Source: Dehalococcoidia bacterium
GTDB lineage: Bacteria; Chloroflexota; Dehalococcoidia; UBA2979
DNA length: 57,646 bases
Direction of reading: 5' to 3'
NCBI GenBank assembly: GCA_009692725.1
Contig: SHYP01000008.1
Location: forward strand, 1-57,646
Shown: positions 24,143-32,605 of the stretch, in pieces
Layout of the letters: each line of letters starts with the position of its first letter
Numbering within the stretch: position 1 is the stretch's first letter
The notes under the pieces: model-generated
Told to the model about the DNA's origin: nothing
Seen by the model: the letters and a program-made list of their open reading frames with translations, nothing else
The model's database searches: none
Program-made: the position numbers and the translations under genes

Positions 24143-25492
24143 CTAGCTCGCCGCGAGCGCGCCAAAGCGCGCGAGCTGCTCCCAGAACTCAGGATACGAC
24201 ACCCCCACGGCGCCCGCGCCGCCGACCTGCGACGCTCCATCGGCGAGGAGCCCCGCCACCGCCGCCAGCATCGCGAGGCGGTGGTCGCCTCCGGAGTCCG
24301 CCGCGCCCGCGTGCAGGCGCGCGCCCCCACGCACGAGCAGCCCGTCCGGCCGCTCCTCGATGTCCACGCCGAACGCCCGCAGCGCCCCCGCGGTCGCCGC
24401 CACGCGGTCCGACTCCTTCACGCGCAGCTCCGCCGCCTCGTGGATCAGCGTCTCCCCCGACGCGAGCGCGCCTGCCAGCGCCACCAGCGGCAGCTCGTCG
24501 ATGGCGCGCGGCACGAGCGTGCCCCCGACCGTCGTGCCGTGCAGCGCCGCCGACCGCACGCGCAGGTCCGCCACCGGCTCGCCACCGCTCACGCGCTCAT
24601 CGAGCAGCACGATGTCTGCGCCCATCGCGCGCAGGATGTCGATGATGCCCGTGCGCGTCGCGTTCACGCCGACGCCCGTGAGCAGCAGCTCCGCGTCCGG
24701 GTGCAGCGTCGCCGCCACGAGCCACACCGCGGCCGTGCTGATGTCGCCCGGCACCACCACGGCCGTCGCCTGCAGCTCGCCCGCGGGCGGCGTGAGCATG
24801 ACGCGGTGACGGCCGTCCGCGTCCGCGACCGCCTCGATGCGCGCGCCCATCGCCGCGAGCATGCGCTCCGTGTGGTCGCGCGATTGCACGGGCTCGACGA
24901 CCGTCGTCGGCCCGTCCGCGGCGAGCCCTGCCAGCAGCAGCGCGGACTTCACCTGCGCCGACGCGACAGGCGTCTCGATGCGCTGGCCGCCGTGCAGCGG
25001 TCCGCCTCGCACCACGACCGGCGGCAGCGTGTCGCCTCCCCGCGCGCGCACGTCCGCGCCTAGCGCACGCAACGGCTGCACGATGCGCCCCATCGGCCGC
25101 CGCCGCAGCGACGCGTCGCCGGTGAGCACCGCGAGCCCCGGTAGCCCCGCGAGCGCGCCCGCGAGCAGTCGTATCGTCGTCCCCGAGTTGCCGCAATCGA
25201 GCACGTCCGCAGGCTCGTGCAGCGCGCCGCGCCCGCCGCCCCGCACGCGCAGCCGCCCGCCGCCCAGCTCCTCGACCTGCGCGCCGAGCGCGCGCACGCA
25301 CGCGAGCGTCGACCGTGTGTCCGCCGCGTCGAGGAAGCCCTCGATCAGCGCCTCGCCCTGCGCGAGCGCGTTGAACAGCAACGCGCGGTGCGTGATGGAC
25401 TTGTCGCCGGGGATCGCGATCGTGCCGCGCAGCGTCGCCGGACGCCGCACGGTCACGAGGTCGGGCGCCCCCTCCGGACGAGTCGCCACCAC
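24143..25492 (-). CDS. aroA: 3-phosphoshikimate 1-carboxyvinyltransferase (EPSP synthase)
   Basis: A 449-residue EPSP synthase, the sixth shikimate step. Marks: IPGDKSITHRALLFNALAQG, LDCGNSGTTIRLLAGALAG, RRRPMGRIVQPLRALGA, PVASAQVKSALLLAGLAADG, SRDHTERMLAAMG, PRAIDELPLVALAGALASG, LRVKESDRVAA and GGDHRLAMLAAVAGL. NSGTTIR in place of NAGTAMR is more like the class II enzymes, but class should be tested by alignment. GTG 25492 or 25489 starts just after the tyrA stop. Confidence 0.94.
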   Translation of the reverse strand: MVATRPEGAPDLVTVRRPATLRGTIAIPGDKSITHRALLFNALAQGEALIEGFLDAADTRSTLACVRALGAQVEELGGGRLRVRGGGRGALHEPADVLDCGNSGTTIRLLAGALAGLPGLAVLTGDASLRRRPMGRIVQPLRALGADVRARGGDTLPPVVVRGGPLHGGQRIETPVASAQVKSALLLAGLAADGPTTVVEPVQSRDHTERMLAAMGARIEAVADADGRHRVMLTPPAGELQATAVVVPGDISTAAVWLVAATLHPDAELLLTGVGVNATRTGIIDILRAMGADIVLLDERVSGGEPVADLRVRSAALHGTTVGGTLVPRAIDELPLVALAGALASGETLIHEAAELRVKESDRVAATAGALRAFGVDIEERPDGLLVRGGARLHAGAADSGGDHRLAMLAAVAGLLADGASQVGGAGAVGVSYPEFWEQLARFGALAAS

Positions 25493-25497
25493 GCGCG

Positions 25498-26529
25498 CTA
25501 GCCGCGCTCGCCGCGTGCGCGCCGCTCGGAGTCGTTCAGGCGCTCCTCCTGCCGCTTCAGCAGCTCGCGCGCGCGGTCCATCATCGTCGGGCTCAGCAAC
25601 ATGTCGAGCATCGCTACCTCCGGCATGTGCTCGTACATCTGCTCGTCGATCTCGCGCCGCCCCACCGCGCCCCCGCGGAACGCGTCGTACTCGAAGCTCG
25701 ATTCTGACAGCACGCGGAACAGCGCCCCCTCGTCGCTCGTGTCCTCGAGCTGCTCCTGCAGCACGCGCAGCTGCTCGCGGTAGCGGCCCAGCCAGTGCGC
25801 GATCTGCGCGCGGTTCGTGATCGCGATGTCGTGCGCCATCGTCGCGTCCGTGCCCGCGAGCCGCGTCGTGTCCCGGAAGCCGCCCGCCGCGAGCGTTGAG
25901 AGCTCGGGCCACGCCTCCGAGTCGCGCGTGAGCCGGAAGAGCGCCGTCGCGACGAGGTGCGGCAGGTGCGAGATCGCCGCAACGTACGCGTCGTGCTCCG
26001 CCGCGTCCATGAACATCGGCTCTGCGCCCATCATCCGCGCGAGCGCCGACACCACCTCCACGGCGTCGCCCGCCGCCTCCCGCGTCGGCACGATCGCCCA
26101 GCGCGCGCCCTCGAAGAGCGCGGCGTCCGCTGCGCCCGGCCCCGTGTCCGTCTTGCCTGCCATCGGGTGCCCGCCCACGAACGAGACCGTCGGCGGCAGC
26201 CACTGCCGCGCCCAGCGCAGCACCTCCGCCTTTGTCGAGCCGGTATCCGTGACGATCGCGCCCTCCGCGAGCGCCGGCGCCATCTCCTGGAGCAGCTCGC
26301 GCATCGCGAGGATCGGCGTGGCGAGCACCACGAGCGCCGCCCCCTCGACGGCCCGGCGGGGGTCCGGCTCGGCGCGGTCGATCGCGCCCACGCGCTGCGC
26401 CCCCTTCGCATGGTCGAAGAAGCTGTCCGAGCCGATCACCTCGAGGTCGCTCCCCGCGGCCGCCGCCCGCAAGCGCAGCCCGATCGATGCGCCAATGAGC
26501 CCCGTGCCGAAGATGGTGACGCGTGGCAT
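25498..26529 (-). CDS. tyrA: Prephenate/arogenate dehydrogenase
   Basis: A 343-residue TyrA making 4-hydroxyphenylpyruvate (or tyrosine from arogenate). The Rossmann motif is IFGTGLIGASIGLRLR; other marks are DTGSTKAEVLRWA, FVGGHPMAGKTDTGPGAAD, catalytic His in AISHLPHLVATALF, and LAAGGFRDTTRLAGTD. No ACT domain follows; the last ~60 residues are an amphipathic acidic and basic helix ending in RRARGERG. It is followed directly by aroA. Confidence 0.92.
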   Translation of the reverse strand: MPRVTIFGTGLIGASIGLRLRAAAAGSDLEVIGSDSFFDHAKGAQRVGAIDRAEPDPRRAVEGAALVVLATPILAMRELLQEMAPALAEGAIVTDTGSTKAEVLRWARQWLPPTVSFVGGHPMAGKTDTGPGAADAALFEGARWAIVPTREAAGDAVEVVSALARMMGAEPMFMDAAEHDAYVAAISHLPHLVATALFRLTRDSEAWPELSTLAAGGFRDTTRLAGTDATMAHDIAITNRAQIAHWLGRYREQLRVLQEQLEDTSDEGALFRVLSESSFEYDAFRGGAVGRREIDEQMYEHMPEVAMLDMLLSPTMMDRARELLKRQEERLNDSERRARGERG

Positions 26530-26643
26530 GTCCCGCCCTTTCGGCGCTGCGCCGCTCAGGCGGCCGCACAGTACCAGTGTACGGCGCGGGCCACCGCCCG
26601 GCGGTGCTCGCCCGCCACGCGGGCGGACAGGTGCGGTTGGCCC

Positions 26644-27144
26644 TCAGCAGGCCGCATCGGCGGCGCGCAGCCGCGCCAGGTCGCCCTCCGCGAGGCCGGG
26701 GTCGCTGTGCCGGCCGACGAGCTCCACCACCGCCGGGCGCGTTCCCGCCGCCCCCAGCAGCGCGGCGCCGAGGCGCGCGTGGTGCTCCAGCCGCCACAGC
26801 GCCCCGCGCAGCCCGCGCCCCTCCGCACGCACGAAGCGCTCGCGCGCTCGCCAGCGCACCGCCCCCAGCAACACGAACGCGATCCGCTCCCAGTCGCGCA
26901 GCCGCCCCTTACCCACGTCGTGCAGCAGCGCCGCCGCCAGCAGGTCATCCGAGCACGGGGGGCGCGAGCGCAGCCACAGCACCATGTCCATCGAGTGCCG
27001 CCGATCGCGCGGGTCCATCGCGGCGAAGAGCTGAAACTCGGAGTCGCTCAGCAGCCGGCGTACGAGGCGCGCCTCGTCGGGCTGCAGCGCGGGGCGCAGG
27101 CCGCGCACGAACTGCGCCGCGCGGTAGCGCGGGCTACGCCACAC
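26644..27144 (-). CDS. HD-domain protein
   Basis: A 166-residue HD superfamily protein. The metal-binding order is present: RRHSMDMVLWLRS, then LLAAALLHDVGKGRLRDWER (the HD dyad), then HHARLGAALLG and ELVGRHSDP. HD domains are usually phosphohydrolases acting on nucleotides. GTG 27144 overlaps the site-2 protease stop by 11 bases. A gap of 114 bases precedes tyrA. Substrate unknown. Confidence 0.75.
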   Translation of the reverse strand: MWRSPRYRAAQFVRGLRPALQPDEARLVRRLLSDSEFQLFAAMDPRDRRHSMDMVLWLRSRPPCSDDLLAAALLHDVGKGRLRDWERIAFVLLGAVRWRARERFVRAEGRGLRGALWRLEHHARLGAALLGAAGTRPAVVELVGRHSDPGLAEGDLARLRAADAAC

Positions 27145-27877
27145 GCAACCCTCCGCTGGGCTCCGCGAACACCCGCAGGAAGAAGTCGATGAGCGGGCTC
27201 ATCACCGTGAACAGCGGGTTGTACTCGCCCCCCGTCAGATACGGCACCAGGAACAGCAGCAGCAGCACGCCCGGCCCCCACGCCTCGTAGCGCGCGAGCA
27301 CTCGCGCAATCTCGGGCGGCAGCAGCCCCGTCGCCACGCGAAAGCCGTCGAGCGGCGCGAGCGGCAGCAGGTTGAAGACCGCGAGCAGCACGTTGAGCAG
27401 CACGATCGTGCCCAGGAACAGGCCCAGCAGGTTCGTCGCGGACGACGTCCACACCTCGGCGGCGATGTCCGCGAGGCCCGGGCTGATGAACGGGTGAAAG
27501 AACGGCACCACGCCGGTCTTGATCGCGATGCCCGCCAGCCCCGCGATCGCCAGGTTTGTCAGCGGCCCGGCCGCCGCCACCAGCACCATGTGCCGCCGCG
27601 GATTCGCCACCGAGTTGGGGTTCACCGGCACCGGCTTCGCCCACCCGAAGCCCACGAACAAGATCAGCGCCGAGCCGATCGGGTCGAGGTGCGCGCGCGG
27701 GTCCAGTGTCAGCCGGCCCGCGCGTCGCGGTGTGCGGTCGCCCATGCGGTCCGCGACGAACGCGTGCGCCGCCTCGTGCAGCGCGAGCCCGAGCACCATC
27801 GACACGAGGAACGCCGCGATCAGGATCGCGAACGCCGCTGGCTCCGACCCGAGGACCGAGAAATAACGCAGCAGCAC
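27134..27877 (-). CDS. Site-2 protease family (M50) membrane metalloprotease
   Basis: A 247-residue polytopic protein with the zinc motif LHEAAHAFVADRMGD (HEXXH) near residue 38 and the second-site motif NLLPLAPLDGFRVATGLLP (NxxPxxxLDG type). It belongs to the short, PDZ-less site-2 proteases resembling bacterial 'Rip-like/YwhC' members. Five to six hydrophobic segments are visible, including FAILIAAFLVSMVLGLA. It starts at GTG 27877. Its substrate is unknown; such enzymes usually act in regulated intramembrane proteolysis. Divergent to the exoprotein genes at 28056. Confidence 0.85.
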   Translation of the reverse strand: MLLRYFSVLGSEPAAFAILIAAFLVSMVLGLALHEAAHAFVADRMGDRTPRRAGRLTLDPRAHLDPIGSALILFVGFGWAKPVPVNPNSVANPRRHMVLVAAAGPLTNLAIAGLAGIAIKTGVVPFFHPFISPGLADIAAEVWTSSATNLLGLFLGTIVLLNVLLAVFNLLPLAPLDGFRVATGLLPPEIARVLARYEAWGPGVLLLLFLVPYLTGGEYNPLFTVMSPLIDFFLRVFAEPSGGLRVA

Positions 27878-27903
27878 GTGAACAGCATAGACGGGCGATC
27901 GGT

Positions 27904-27934
27904 TTGACACATCCCGCGATGCGTCCGGTATCGT
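27904..27934 (+). promoter_or_regulatory. Candidate promoter for the beta-propeller gene
   Basis: TTGACA at 27904-27909 and TATCGT at 27929-27934, with a 19-base spacer that is longer than ideal. It lies in the 178-base gap between the divergent genes at 27877 and 28056. Confidence 0.4.
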
Positions 27935-28055
27935 GACTGCGCTCGCAACGCGAGCGATCCGCATGCCGGATGCGCGGGGGTTCCGGCAGGCACACGCGAA
28001 CGCACACGACGCCACAACGGCGTCGTGGGACTGCTGTGACTGAAGAGGTTCCCCC

Positions 28056-29186
28056 ATGAGCCGTGCGCAGCGGGCGCTGGTACCGGTGGTAAGCCTGGCG
28101 ATCGCCGCGCTCGTGCTCACGGGCGTGGCGTTGTTGCGCGCCCGCGACGACGGCGCCTCGCCCCCGGGCGGCCCGACGCTCGTGCTCGCAGAGTTCGGCA
28201 ACACCGTCGACCGCATCGTCACCGCGCCCGCGGAGCAGCCGGACTCGCGCACGCTCGTCGCAAGCGTCGAGCACGTGGCGGGCTGGGGCATCAACCCCTC
28301 GCCGCAGGCCGCGGGCACGCTCGTCGCGTTCACCGTGCTGCCGCCGGGCGCGATGCCGCAGCGCGACTCGCCCGCCGAGCTTCGCCTGCTCGACGTTGCG
28401 ACCGGCGCGCTGCGCACGCTGGCCCGCGACGCAGACCTGCTCGTGCCGCCGCTGTTCGATCAGGCCGGCGCGGCGCTCGTCTACCGCGCCAGCAGCGAGG
28501 GCGGCCAGCAGGCGCTCGTCCGCGTGGAGCTCGCCAGCGGCACGCAGCGCGTGCTGCACCGCGCCGAGTCCGCCTTCGGCGACTTCCCCGTCGGCTTCGC
28601 CGCGGACGGCGCGCTCGTGTTCGCGAGCCTGTCGGCAGGTGGCACGGACCTCTACCGCGTGCGCGCCGGGGAGCCGGCCCAACTGCTGTTGCACGCCTCC
28701 GACCAGATCGCGCGCGACTGGCGGCTCTCGCCGAACGGGCGTGCCGTGTCGTACCTCGCGCCGGAGCTGCTCGCGGAGCGCATCGTGCACCGAGCGCAGG
28801 TGCTCGCGCTCGGCGCAGACGGCGTCGCGCGGCCCACCACCCCGCCCGGCGGCGGCGAGCCGAACGAGCACTTCGCGCCGGTGTGGACGCCCGATTCCGG
28901 CGCGCTCACGCTCGGCCGGGAGGCCTACCCGCAGCGCCGCGCCACCGCGATCACCGTCGCCGTCGACGGCAGCGCGAGCCGCGCGCTCGCCGCCCCGGCC
29001 AGCGGCTTCGACGTGCCGCTCGGCTGGAGCCCGGACGGCCACTGGCTGGCCGCGCGCTCGTTCGACGGCGTCTCGGCCAACCAGCCCGGCACGGAATCGA
29101 TGGTCGTGATCTCAGACAGCGGGCGGCGCTTCGCCGTGGACGGGGTGGCCGAGCTGATCTTCCTCGGCTGGGTGACCCGTGACTAG
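28056..29186 (+). CDS. Exported beta-propeller (PD40/TolB-like) protein
   Basis: A 376-residue protein with an N-terminal signal anchor (ALVPVVSLAIAALVLTGVAL, residues 7-26). The rest forms repeated 'SPDG/SPNG'-type blades: INPSPQAAGTLVAFTVLP, GAALVYRASSEGGQQALVRV, WRLSPNGRAVSYLAPE, VWTPDSGALTLGRE and GWSPDGHWLAARS. No catalytic site is seen, so it is probably a binding or scaffold protein outside the membrane. It overlaps the next gene by eight bases, suggesting the two products work together. Confidence 0.7.
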   Translation: MSRAQRALVPVVSLAIAALVLTGVALLRARDDGASPPGGPTLVLAEFGNTVDRIVTAPAEQPDSRTLVASVEHVAGWGINPSPQAAGTLVAFTVLPPGAMPQRDSPAELRLLDVATGALRTLARDADLLVPPLFDQAGAALVYRASSEGGQQALVRVELASGTQRVLHRAESAFGDFPVGFAADGALVFASLSAGGTDLYRVRAGEPAQLLLHASDQIARDWRLSPNGRAVSYLAPELLAERIVHRAQVLALGADGVARPTTPPGGGEPNEHFAPVWTPDSGALTLGREAYPQRRATAITVAVDGSASRALAAPASGFDVPLGWSPDGHWLAARSFDGVSANQPGTESMVVISDSGRRFAVDGVAELIFLGWVTRD

Positions 29187-30513
29187 GCGCCGCATGGTGG
29201 CCACCGCGCTGCTCGCGGCGGCGCTCGCGTGGCTCGCACTCGCCGCCACGCCACGCGCGGCGCAGCGCGCCGAGGCGTGCGTGTTCCTGCGCGACCCCCA
29301 CGCGTACGAGGCGGACGCCGCGCGCGCGACGTACTTCGCGGCGATGGATGCCGCCGCCGTCGACGCGCTCTTCCCCGGTGACCCCTTCTTCGGGCTGCCG
29401 CCCGTCGAGGCGGGCGGCCGCAACGCGCGCACCGCCAGCGTGCGTCGCGTGCCGCAGTCGCTCTTGCGCTCGATCGGCTGGGTCGAATCGAACCTTGCGA
29501 TGGCCGCGCGCTCCGTGCCGTTCGCCGCGACCGGCCCCGCGCTCGTCTCATTCGATTGCGGCTACGGGATCATGCAGGTGACCACGGGCATGACCGTGCC
29601 GCTGGGCGTGAACAACCAGCCCACGGCGAACCAGGTGAGCGTCGCCACCCACTACGCGTACAACATCGCCCGCGGCGCAGGCATCCTCGCCGAGAAATGG
29701 AACGGCGCGCCCGAGCTGCGCCCGCTGGTCGGCACCGACACCAACAGCGACCCCGCGATCATCGAGAACTGGTACTACGCCGCCTGGTCCTACAACGGCT
29801 TCACGGGCCCCGGCACCAACCGCTCGAACCACCCGCTCGACCCCTCGTTCGCGAACCCCCGCGAGCGTTACCGCTGCGACGGCGGCCAGTCCCGCACGCG
29901 TTACCCGTACCAGGAACTCGTGTGGGGCTGCCTCGCGAGCCCGCCGCAGAGCCATGGCGTCGCGCTGTGGGCGCCCTTGCCGGCGTCGTTGCCGGACCTC
30001 AGCCAGCCCGCCGTGTTCGGCCCGCTCGCCGTCGCGAACTTCGTCTTCCCGTACGCCGCGATGGACCTGCCGACGCCGCAGCCGCAGCACATCGACCCGG
30101 CGCCCGCGGTGTCCGCGGACCTGCGCGCGCGCGCGCTCGGCGCCCCCGCGCCCGCGGCGAGCCGCCAGAGCGTCGAGGTGCGCTTCGACGGCACCCCGAA
30201 CAGCGGCCGCGCCACCGTCGAGGTGAGCAACAGCGGCAGCGGTATCCTCTCCTGGCACGCGGTGCCCTCGGCGAACTGGATCGTCATCGACCCGCCCGCC
30301 GGCGTGGCGCTCGGCGCGGACGTGGCGTGCGCGGGCTGCGCACGCACCGGCACGCTCACGATCACCGTGAACCCCACGCTGCTCCAGCAAGCGTCTGCGC
30401 GCGGCTCCGTGACGATCACCGCCGCCAACGCCGGCGCCGCGCCCGTCACCGTCACCGTCGCGGTGCAGGCAAACTTCGAGTTCGGCGCGCCAGGGACCAG
30501 CCGCGCGTATTAG
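29179..30513 (+). CDS. Secreted transglycosylase-like protein with BACON-like C-terminus
   Basis: A 444-residue protein from GTG 29179 with a signal peptide (MVATALLAAALAWLALAAT, likely cut after PRA). Residues ~90-250 resemble a lytic transglycosylase (SLT) fold: SLLRSIGWVESNLAMAAR (the E-S motif with a candidate catalytic Glu), then DCGYGIMQVTTGM (GxxQ/M-type loop) and WYYAAWSYNGF. Residues ~330-435 form one immunoglobulin-like domain with SNSGSGILSWHAVPSANWI and IDPPAG, typical of BACON modules. No such pairing is familiar to me. Predicted to act on cell wall or matrix glycans, by analogy. Confidence 0.65.
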   Translation: MTRRRMVATALLAAALAWLALAATPRAAQRAEACVFLRDPHAYEADAARATYFAAMDAAAVDALFPGDPFFGLPPVEAGGRNARTASVRRVPQSLLRSIGWVESNLAMAARSVPFAATGPALVSFDCGYGIMQVTTGMTVPLGVNNQPTANQVSVATHYAYNIARGAGILAEKWNGAPELRPLVGTDTNSDPAIIENWYYAAWSYNGFTGPGTNRSNHPLDPSFANPRERYRCDGGQSRTRYPYQELVWGCLASPPQSHGVALWAPLPASLPDLSQPAVFGPLAVANFVFPYAAMDLPTPQPQHIDPAPAVSADLRARALGAPAPAASRQSVEVRFDGTPNSGRATVEVSNSGSGILSWHAVPSANWIVIDPPAGVALGADVACAGCARTGTLTITVNPTLLQQASARGSVTITAANAGAAPVTVTVAVQANFEFGAPGTSRAY

Positions 30514-30568
30514 CTGCGCGGCCCCTGCGGTGGGAACGGGTACACTCCGGGTGAAGGGCGGTGTGCCG

Positions 30569-31060
30569 ATGCTGCGCAGTTGGGCGAACGCGGTCCGTCG
30601 GAACCACGCGCTGGAGCACGCCACGGTCGCCGTGCTGCTCGCTCGCCACGGCCCCACACGCCTCGCCGGGCGCGCGAGCGGCGATGGCTTCTTCCTGCTC
30701 GGTGATATCGATGCGGACGAGCTCGCGGACTGCGCACGGGAGGCGCTGCGGCGGCTACAGGCCGGCCAGGCGACGCTTGCTGTGTCTCCGCTGTGCGGCA
30801 CCAACATCGCCGTCGCGGGCGTGCTCGCGGCCGGCGCCGCGACCGCGGTGCTCGCGACCGGTACGCTGCGCGAGCGTTTCGCGAACGCCTTCGTCGCCGC
30901 GATGCTCGGCGTCGTCGTCGCGCAGCCCGTCGGGCGGCTCGTTCAGCAGCACTTCACTACCAGCCCCGACCTGCGCGGCGTCGAGATCGTCGGCCTGCGC
31001 ACCGTCGCGGGGCGGCTGCGCAAGGTGCGCACACGCACCGCAGCCACCGTCGCGAGCTAG
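30569..31060 (+). CDS. DUF6391-like membrane protein
   Basis: A 163-residue protein from ATG 30569, preceded by AAGGGCGG. It reads NHALEHATVAVLLARHGP, RLAGRASGDGFFLLGDIDAD, SPLCGTNIAVAGVLAAGA, and has two hydrophobic segments (VAGVLAAGAATAVLATG and FVAAMLGVVVAQPVG). The pattern 'NHALEHAT...SGDGFFLxGDxD...CGTN' matches DUF6391 as I recall it; function unknown. A GTG at 30551 could extend it by six residues. The gene stands 55 bases after the transglycosylase-like gene. Confidence 0.65.
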   Translation: MLRSWANAVRRNHALEHATVAVLLARHGPTRLAGRASGDGFFLLGDIDADELADCAREALRRLQAGQATLAVSPLCGTNIAVAGVLAAGAATAVLATGTLRERFANAFVAAMLGVVVAQPVGRLVQQHFTTSPDLRGVEIVGLRTVAGRLRKVRTRTAATVAS

Positions 31061-31118
31061 CGCGCTGATCGAGCCGTCCCGCTGCGGGTGCTCGCCGCCC
31101 AGTGGCGATGCGCGTCTG

Positions 31119-32018
31119 GTGCCGCCAGCGCACGACGCGCGGACCGACGGCGGAGCAGGGGAGCGCGAGGGGCGTCAGCCCCTCGCAGAAGAGGACGGGC
31201 TGGCGGGTCCGCTCGGCCCGGCGGGCCGCCCGTTTTCTCGCGACGCGCTGCAGCACGTGCACAGCGAGGCCGTGCTGCTCGCCGGCGGCGGCCGCGCGCT
31301 GCTGCTGCAGCTCGCGCATCCCGCCGTCGCCGCGGGTGTGGCGGCGCACAGCCGCTACCGCCGCGACCGCACCGCGCGCCTGCTGGGCACGCTGCGCCCG
31401 ATGTACGCGCTGGCCTTCGGCACGCCCGCGCAGGTCGTCGCCGCCGCCGCCGGCGTGCGCGCCGCGCACGAGCGCGTGGCCGGCCCCGGCTACCGCGCGT
31501 CGGACCCGGCGCTGCTTGCGTGGGTGCTGGCGACGCTGATCGACTCCGCGCTCGTGGTGCACGAGCGCGCGCTCGGCCCGCTGCCCGCCGCGCTCGCCGA
31601 TCGCTACTACGCCCAGATGTGCGCGCTCGGCGGGCTGCTCGGCATGCCGCGCGACGCGCTCCCGGCCGACCGCGCCGGCTTCGCGCGCTACATGGATGCG
31701 ACCGTCGCCGCGCTCAACGTGGGCCCGCAGGCGCGCGCGATCGCCGTCGAGCTGTTCGCGCCGCTGTCCGGCAGCGGCCCGCTGCTCCCGCTCGCGCGCG
31801 AGCTCACCGCCGGCCTGCTGCCGCCGCGCGTGCGGCGCGCCTACGGCCTGCGCTGGGATTCCCCGCGCGCCGCGCTCCTGGAGGCCGCGTGCGTGCTGTC
31901 GCGCCACGCGCTGCCGCTGCTGCCCGCGCGCCTGCGCCGCCCGCCCGCGCTGCTGCTCCCCCCGCGCGCAGCGCCGCAAGTGCGGAGGAAGCGTACCGAG
32001 GGAAGCGTGCCGAGGTAA
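31119..32018 (+). CDS. DUF2236 / MpaB-like oxygenase family protein
   Basis: A protein of about 299 residues with the DUF2236 signature: HSEAVLLAGGGRALLLQLAH, PAVAAGVAAHSRYRRD, the block ALAFGTPAQVVAAAAGVRAA followed by HERV, and GYRASDPALLAWVLATLIDS. The family holds a histidine-rich b-type haem site in the fungal latex-clearing and MpaB-like enzymes; here the conserved His residues are in QLAHPAVAAGVAAHS and RAAHERV. The N-terminus is unclear: the frame is open back beyond 31000, and GTG 31119 is the first usable start. The C-terminal 30 residues are proline and arginine rich. Confidence 0.7.
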   Translation: MPPAHDARTDGGAGEREGRQPLAEEDGLAGPLGPAGRPFSRDALQHVHSEAVLLAGGGRALLLQLAHPAVAAGVAAHSRYRRDRTARLLGTLRPMYALAFGTPAQVVAAAAGVRAAHERVAGPGYRASDPALLAWVLATLIDSALVVHERALGPLPAALADRYYAQMCALGGLLGMPRDALPADRAGFARYMDATVAALNVGPQARAIAVELFAPLSGSGPLLPLARELTAGLLPPRVRRAYGLRWDSPRAALLEAACVLSRHALPLLPARLRRPPALLLPPRAAPQVRRKRTEGSVPR

Positions 32019-32038
32019 GCGCGCGCCGGTGACGGACG

Positions 32039-32605
32039 CTACGTGACGGTGAGCGGGACGCCGGCCCGACAGAGCGGGCAGTCGTCCGGCGCGTACGTCG
32101 CCAGCGCGAACTCGGTCGCCGCGGCGAGCGGTAAGCCCTCAAACGCCACCGCACCACCCGAGCGGTCGACGACCACCGCCACGCCGACAGCGACGCCGCC
32201 GCTCGCAGCCACGGCCGCGAGCGTGTCGCGCACCGACGCTCCGCTCGTCAGAATGTCGTCGACGACCAGCACGCGCTCGCCTGGCGCCAGCCGGAAGTCA
32301 CGCTGGAATGAGCGGCCGCCCGCGGCGTCGCGTTCCGCGAAGATGCCGCGCACGCCCAGCTGCCGCGCGAGCTCGTACGCGAGGATCACCCCGCCCGTCG
32401 TCGGCCCCGCGACCGTAGTCGGCGCGAGCGCGCGCGTGGCCTCCGCCAGCTTGCTGCACACAGCTTCTGTCTGTGCGGGCCATTGCAGCAGGTTGAACTT
32501 CTCGAGGTAGCGCTCCGAGTGGCGCCCCGAGTTGAGCTGGAAGTGCCCCTCGAGGATCGCGCCGGTCGCCTCGAGGGCGGCGACTACCTCGCGGTCGACG
32601 GGGAT
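32039..32605 (-). CDS. pyrE: Orotate phosphoribosyltransferase, apparent ATC start
   Basis: A protein of about 188 residues making OMP from orotate and PRPP. Marks: EATGAILEGHFQLNSGRHSE at the N-terminus, GPTTGGVILAYELARQLG, FAERDAAGG, and the PRPP motif VLVVDDILTSGASVRDTL. The C-terminus carries an extra CPLCRAG motif (two Cys). No ATG, GTG or TTG exists in frame at the N-terminus. An ATC at 32605 lies seven bases after AGGAG (32617-32613), the spacing expected for a real start, giving IPVDREVVAALEATG. It overlaps lepB by 22 bases. An ATC start, or a base error in ATG, would each explain this. Confidence 0.85.
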   Translation of the reverse strand: MPVDREVVAALEATGAILEGHFQLNSGRHSERYLEKFNLLQWPAQTEAVCSKLAEATRALAPTTVAGPTTGGVILAYELARQLGVRGIFAERDAAGGRSFQRDFRLAPGERVLVVDDILTSGASVRDTLAAVAASGGVAVGVAVVVDRSGGAVAFEGLPLAAATEFALATYAPDDCPLCRAGVPLTVT

